Part shown: positions 59,335 to 64,000 of the stretch, piece by piece | Layout: each line of letters starts with the position of its first letter | Numbering within the stretch: the first letter of the stretch is position 1 | Assembly: GCA_001598975.1 (NCBI GenBank) | Contig: BBXU01000960.1 | Location: 22,600 to 86,599 of the forward strand | Direction: 5' to 3' | DNA: 64,000 nt | DNA from: Parachlorella kessleri | Taxonomy: Eukaryota > Chlorophyta > Trebouxiophyceae > Chlorellales > Chlorellaceae | Notes under the pieces: model-generated | What the model saw: only the letters and a program-made list of their open reading frames with translations | What the model was told of the DNA's origin: nothing | The model's database searches: none | Translations under genes and position numbers: made by a program

Positions 59335-62300
59335 TCAGCTGCTGAAGTGCACCTCGGCTTTCTCAGCCACCACGCGTACGAGGTCGGCAGCAAAGGCCGG
59401 GAGGTCCCCTTCATCCTCTACCAGCCTGCTGCCCAGGGTTGCTCTGAATGGCAGTTGACAAAGTGTTACCCCCCCCCATAGGCAGTTACCTTCAACCACA
59501 ATCCAAACAGCAGGTGCCATCACCGAGTGGCAGGCGAGAGCGTCCATGCCCACCTGTACAGCAAGCACCCTCTATGCTCGCACTGCTTATCTTCAGTCCT
59601 TCCCACCCCAGCAGGAACGCACTGAAGCCGGCTCCACCGTTGCACTGAAGCCGGCCCCAACATTGCATCATTGCACCATAGCAAAGCTCTCACTACCAAA
59701 CTCCTTTGGTCACACCAGGCAGCCCGCCCACCTTGGCCGCCAGCCTACCACAAAGTCGCCATGGCTGACTTTGTTGTATACCAAATTCTTAGATGGCACC
59801 CCGCAATCGTGTAGCAGCCAGAACATCTCGCCGCTCTCATACCTGTAACGGGAGAGGACAAGAGGGGGTGTTGGCAGCACCCACACACAAAACATGGGCA
59901 GCGGCAGAGCAGCGGTAGTGGGGGACAGTAAACCCTTGCGACATGGTTCCACATTTACATCAAAGCAAGGATGCCGGCCTCAGGGGCTTGCCTAACCGCT
60001 GGCTAGTCTGCACTCAGTCAGTACGAAGGCAGAACTCAGGCAAGACTCAGGCGCACTCTGCATCCCGTCCTGTGCGTATAGCTCAACTCTCACACCCTGT
60101 TCGCACTACCTGCCACCCATGCTAAGAAAAGGGGAGCTCACCAGGGCACGGTGAGGTCAGTGCAGGAGGACATGAGTATGCTGGGAGGCAGGCGCAGCAC
60201 ATCCTGCACCGTCAGCCCCAGAATGCCGTCCTCGGCATCGGTTGCATGCTTGCCCTGCTCTGCCTGCTGAGCCCGCTGGGCTGCCTGCTCAGTGTCCAGC
60301 TCAGCAGGCGCAGGAGGGAGGTATGAGTCGAACTGGCTGGCTGGGCGGGCCAGCCATGATGGGATCGACCCCACATCACTCACAGCGGCCTCTCTTTCTG
60401 CCACCCCGCCGTCGCCTTGCGAGCCGGCTGCTGGGCTGTTCCGCTGCGGCTGCGGCTGCCGCTGCCGCCGCTGCTGCTGCTGCTGTTTCGAGTGTGGTTG
60501 TGTCTGCAGGGCTGCTGGACCTGGGAATTCTGCCCCCTCGACAGCACCAGGGGCTGCAGCTCGCTCGAAACCAACACATCGAGCAATGATCTCTCCTTGC
60601 AGCAACGACGACTGACCATTGGAGCGCCCGCCCTCCCACCTGGGCTGCTCTGCTTGTGGCATTTGCTGGGCGCAGCGCTTCGCATCGCCTCCTAGCAGGC
60701 CGGTGTCGTCACCCTGCGGGGTGCAACTTGCAACACAGGAGAGGCCTGTGAGGCGCAGCCTGGCCAGCAGGAGGCATGGCAGCTCCAGAGGTGCCCCATC
60801 TGCTGTGCAGACCAGACTATGATGATGCCCCTCCTCATGTCCTGCACAGTACAGGCCTCCTACGCAGGACAGAGCCACAGGCTCCGACCCTACCTGCCGT
60901 CAACTGCAGCCCCAGCCTGCCTCTAGCCCCGCTCCACAGCGCTGCCACAGAGGATGCTGACAGCATCACACTGAGCACAGCCAGGCCTCACCCGTCTACC
61001 CTCCCTCGGCGGCAGGTCGGCCTGATGCTGCCGGCCCTCGCGGGCCAGCGCCCCCGCTAGGATTACCGCGGGCGACTGCCGGGCAAAGCCCTCCTCCCCG
61101 CCACAGGCACGCCGCATGGTGCTCAGCTCATGCACATCCCGTCCTGCGGCCAGACAGCAAAGGCCTGGCTCAGCCCTCCATGGCACGGGGAAGTGTCACA
61201 CCACCAGCATCATGCAGACCTGTCAACAAGCGCATGGGCATGACGGCACGCCAGATTAAACCTGCCACAACCTGCACAGCGGGCCGACCCCCAGATCCCG
61301 AGTGCAATGCCAGCAGGGAAGAAAGGTGCCCAAGGTAGGGGCCTTGTCCTGGCATGCACATGCCTACTAGCCATGCAGCTTACCTCGCTCATACTCGTAA
61401 TGCCTGGCGATGTCGTATACACCAGCTATGCCGATGAAGCGGGCCGGCATGCGTGGGTCAGCAAAGGCCTCTTGACAATCTCCAGCTGCCCCGGCTCCCT
61501 TCGCCGCTCCAGCCCCCTGCGTTGTAGGCTGCTCGCTGCCTCTGTTGCCGCTGTTGCGGCCATCATTGCTGCTGCTGGTGCCCCTGCTTTGTGCCGCACT
61601 CTCCTTATCGCCGGGACTGCAGGCCTTGGCGGAGGCGTCTTGCCGAGCTATCTGGCTCCCTTGGCCTCCAGCATGATGCTGCCTAGCAACCTCCAAAGAG
61701 CGGTGCAGCAGCGCCATCGCACACATGTGTGCTCCTGCCGAGTGACCCACCAGGCTGACCTGCAGGGAAGAGGGTAGTGCGGTTGGCCCAGGGCATTTCA
61801 GTGGCCAGGCCTGGCGTGGCCTGCTGTCAGGCGTACCAAGGCTTACCGAGGCAGCAGCGCATCTCAGGCAAACGGTGAGCGTCCGTGCTTGCTGTCAGGC
61901 CTGGTACGCATATCAAGCAGCTGCCAGCACCTCCGAGCAGGCAGGCAGGTCATGCACAACATGCTGGCTTGGGGGTCCCTTGGGGCCCTGCCACGCAAGA
62001 AAGTGTGCTGACATGCCTTGGCGGGGTCCCCGCCCACGCCGCCAACGTTGTCCAGGGTCCAGGTCAGCGCCCGGCTGACTTCAGCAACCATGGTGGGGAT
62101 GAGCGCCTCAGGGTACAGCGTGTACTGCAGGCAGGCCATGCCAGTGCCGTGCCACTCTGTTGCCGGCGCAAGGCAGTGCCACTCCTTTGATGCCAACAGC
62201 TGTGTTTCCCGGGGTGGCGGGCAGCCCTGGTGAGTAGACGATGTATATGTATCCAGGATGCTCTGCACCCAGCTGCACACCCTGGGCAAGGAGTAGGCCA

Positions 62301-63430
62301 CCTTTTTGCAGACGGTAGTCAGCATGGGAAGCACAGCAAGGTTGATAACTTAATAAAAGCAGCCCTGGCGCCGCCATGGCGGCCAGCAAGGGCACCCGCA
62401 GTCCACGTGCCACAGCTCACCTGCATGACTGCTGTGATCACCCCTGCCTGTGCCAGCCGAGTGGCCATGGGCGCGTAATGCCACTTGGAACCCGTGGCCC
62501 ACACGCCGCCATGGCAAAACAGCACCACAGGGGCTCCCACTGCCGTGCTGGTGGCCATAGCGTGGGTACCTGTACTAGTTTCCCCTGTGGCAGATGCCGC
62601 CAGACCCTCTCGAAGTGCTGCTTCTGCTCCTGCAGCTGGTGATGAGGATGCTGCTAGCTGTGGAGGCGGCGCTGGCGCGGGGCTGCTGGTTCCTGGGTGT
62701 GCCAGTTCGCCGGCGGAAGGGGCTGGAGGAAGGTAGATGTCCATGACATTGCGTGGCCGGGGCCCGTACCTGCACAAATGGGTCCCACTGGCAGCCAACT
62801 GAGGGAGCACCCAGCCAAAAGGGGCAGCACAGAGAGCAGGCGAGGCAGGCCACCAGCATCGCTACAGTGACCGGCCGGCCCAAGTGTGAGGCAGTGCAGA
62901 GGAGGAACCGCCAGACGCCAACATGACGCAAGAATCGCCCGGCAATGCTTCCAGCAGCGAAGCAATGCCCTCCCGCGAGCTGCCAAGGGCTGGTCCTTGG
63001 CATGTGCAGGCCCCTCTTACCCCCCCCCGCAATTGTAGCATGTCAGGCGGCATGACAGAGCGCGCTATTCATTGCCAGACTTCACATGTGCGCACCTCAC
63101 GTCGCGCAAGATGGACACTGACTGCTGCTGGCGCGGCTGGCCGTGGCCGACGCCGGCAGTAGGCAGGGAGCGGTGCAGGGTGAGTGCACGCAAGCCGTAC
63201 GGTGCCGCCAACACGGTGCCAAGGAGCTCTGCAGCAGGGAGGATGGCTTGGCCTGGCTGCCTATTTGTTCCCTTCCGCAGCATCCGAACTTGCACCGGGT
63301 ACCCACATTGGCTGGCTAGCTTACCCGCGCTCAGTATGCGAGCATAGGCCACCACCCGCCGCGCTTTCTCAAGGGGACCTTGCAGCCTTGCAAGCTCGGC
63401 CTGCAGCCAGGACATGGATGCTGGGGTCAT
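59335..63430 (-). CDS. Isoprenylcysteine methylesterase-like alpha/beta hydrolase
   Basis: Resembles plant ICME/ICMEL, ER or Golgi membrane carboxylesterases that demethylate prenylated Cys. Coding blocks on the minus strand: 63430-63325 (MTPASMSWLQAELARLQGPL), about 63234-63180, a hydrophobic block near 62960-62830 (FLRHVGVWRFLLCTASHLG), about 62780-62440 (YGPRPRNVMDIYLP; oxyanion motif VVLFCHGGVWATGSKWHYAP), about 62135-62030 (YPEALIPTMVAEVSRALTWT), about 61765-61390 (nucleophile GHSAGAH; FIGIAGVYDIARHYEYERG), 61180-60950, 60780-60130 (PPSILMSSCTDLTVPW, catalytic Asp), 59850-59755 (NKVSHGDFV, catalytic His) and a last exon ending EKAEVHFSS at 59335. Triad and order fit the family. The region between nucleophile and Asp carries a long low-complexity insert rich in Gln, Arg and Pro. 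Exon borders are approximate and no full model was summed. Confidence 0.8.
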
Positions 63431-64000
63431 CCCAAGGGTTCTGCATTCGACTTGGAAAAGCACTCATCACCAAAGGCGTGCAAGCCAACGAGCTGTCTGT
63501 CAATGGAAGCCTGACGTCCTTACAGAGCAAGTGAACCAAGCTGCACTGTCACCTGGGCCCCCCGTATAGCCTCTGAAAACGACATATGATGAGCCGGCTA
63601 CCTAGCTGCCTGCAGTGCAAAAGCACAGAGCAGTGGCTTTTGCAGGCAGGGATATAGTCCTTCATGGTATAGAGCACGTCTGGGCAGCCAGCCACAAGCT
63701 TTGGGAAGCCTTGCGGTGGTGTTGCAGCTCAGGTTGGCACCAGGCAAAGCCAGTACCGCCATACCCTCCTCCCTTGTGCTAGTCAATTTGGTTTTGAGTT
63801 TAGTTTGCAGCTGACCTCCCACCACCCTGCTCTATAGCCTACAGTCAGGCAGACCGCCCATATCACGGTGCCAGGCAGTTTGCCTCACAAATCTATATAA
63901 TAAAGGAGAGGTGGTTTTCAGATTTTGGCTGTTTTCTCTGTGGAACCGCAACTTCCGCACAAACCACCGCGGATCGAGGCGATCTGCTCAAACATCTATC
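63431..64000. promoter_or_regulatory. Upstream region of methylesterase gene, to window edge
   Basis: Contains the 5' leader and promoter of the minus-strand methylesterase gene. An AT-rich patch near 63890-63910 (CTATATAATAAAGG) could be a TATA-like element for a gene to the right, which is outside the window. No exon recognised. Confidence 0.3.

Noticed and set aside
1..64000. Most long open frames on the strand opposite to real exons
   Set aside because: They are shadows caused by GC-rich codon use; they lack domain patterns and cross splice sites of the real genes.
1..64000. CRISPR arrays, operons, bacterial ribosome-binding sites, integrated viral genes
   Set aside because: The DNA is intron-rich nuclear sequence; no regularly spaced repeats, polycistronic arrangement or viral hallmark genes were seen.

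Overview
The window is nuclear DNA of a eukaryote, most likely a chlorophyte green alga. Evidence: fourteen or fifteen genes on both strands split by many short (about 70-400 base) GT-AG introns; GC-rich coding DNA; TGTAA, the usual green-algal polyadenylation signal, downstream of several stops; two proteins with plastid-type N-termini and plant-type relatives (388-aa membrane protein, DUF2358 protein); and a non-LTR retrotransposon. I cannot name the genus. Gene models were built by hand from reading frames, splice consensus and phase matching. In 11 models the summed exon length is an exact multiple of three; the F-box gene is also phase-consistent as far as the window edge.

Layout, left to right. 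1-4848 (-): FBXO21-type F-box protein with SirB1 and YccV modules, cut by the window edge. 5082-6916 (+): GPATCH11-type G-patch protein. 7244-8138 (-): METTL7-like methyltransferase. 8731-11656 (+): coiled-coil protein of unknown function. 11942-13468 (-): 5'-truncated LINE with a perfect 15-bp target-site duplication and a PHD-finger-like insert in its reverse-transcriptase frame. 13603-15997 (-): single-pass membrane protein, unknown. 16368-18408 (+): predicted plastid membrane protein. 19932-25062 (-): PRPP synthetase of the plant PRS3/4 class. 26034-28753 (+): TMEM41B/VTT-domain scramblase-like protein. 29665-30964 (+): DUF2358 protein with a Tat-like lumen signal. 31437-33199 (+): D-tagatose 3-epimerase-family TIM barrel. 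33976-38229 (+): MNN1/GT71-type mannosyltransferase. 39064-51020 (-): FANCI homologue in 31 exons. 51907-52485 (-): unidentified gene. 53755-58969 (+): secreted protein with a Cys-rich module and two FAS1 domains. 59335-63430 (-): isoprenylcysteine methylesterase-like alpha/beta hydrolase.

The genes do not form a pathway; the order looks like ordinary algal housekeeping. Several neighbours are divergent over a short shared upstream region (F-box/GPATCH11, membrane protein/plastid protein, PRS/TMEM41B). The most notable points are the FANCI gene, whose position matching the animal monoubiquitinated lysine is leucine; an excess of GC-AG introns, all with AG|GCAAG donors; the PHD-bearing LINE, with possible short relatives that share its 3' tail, one of them apparently linked to an intron of FANCI; and a 76-nt nested hairpin between two genes.
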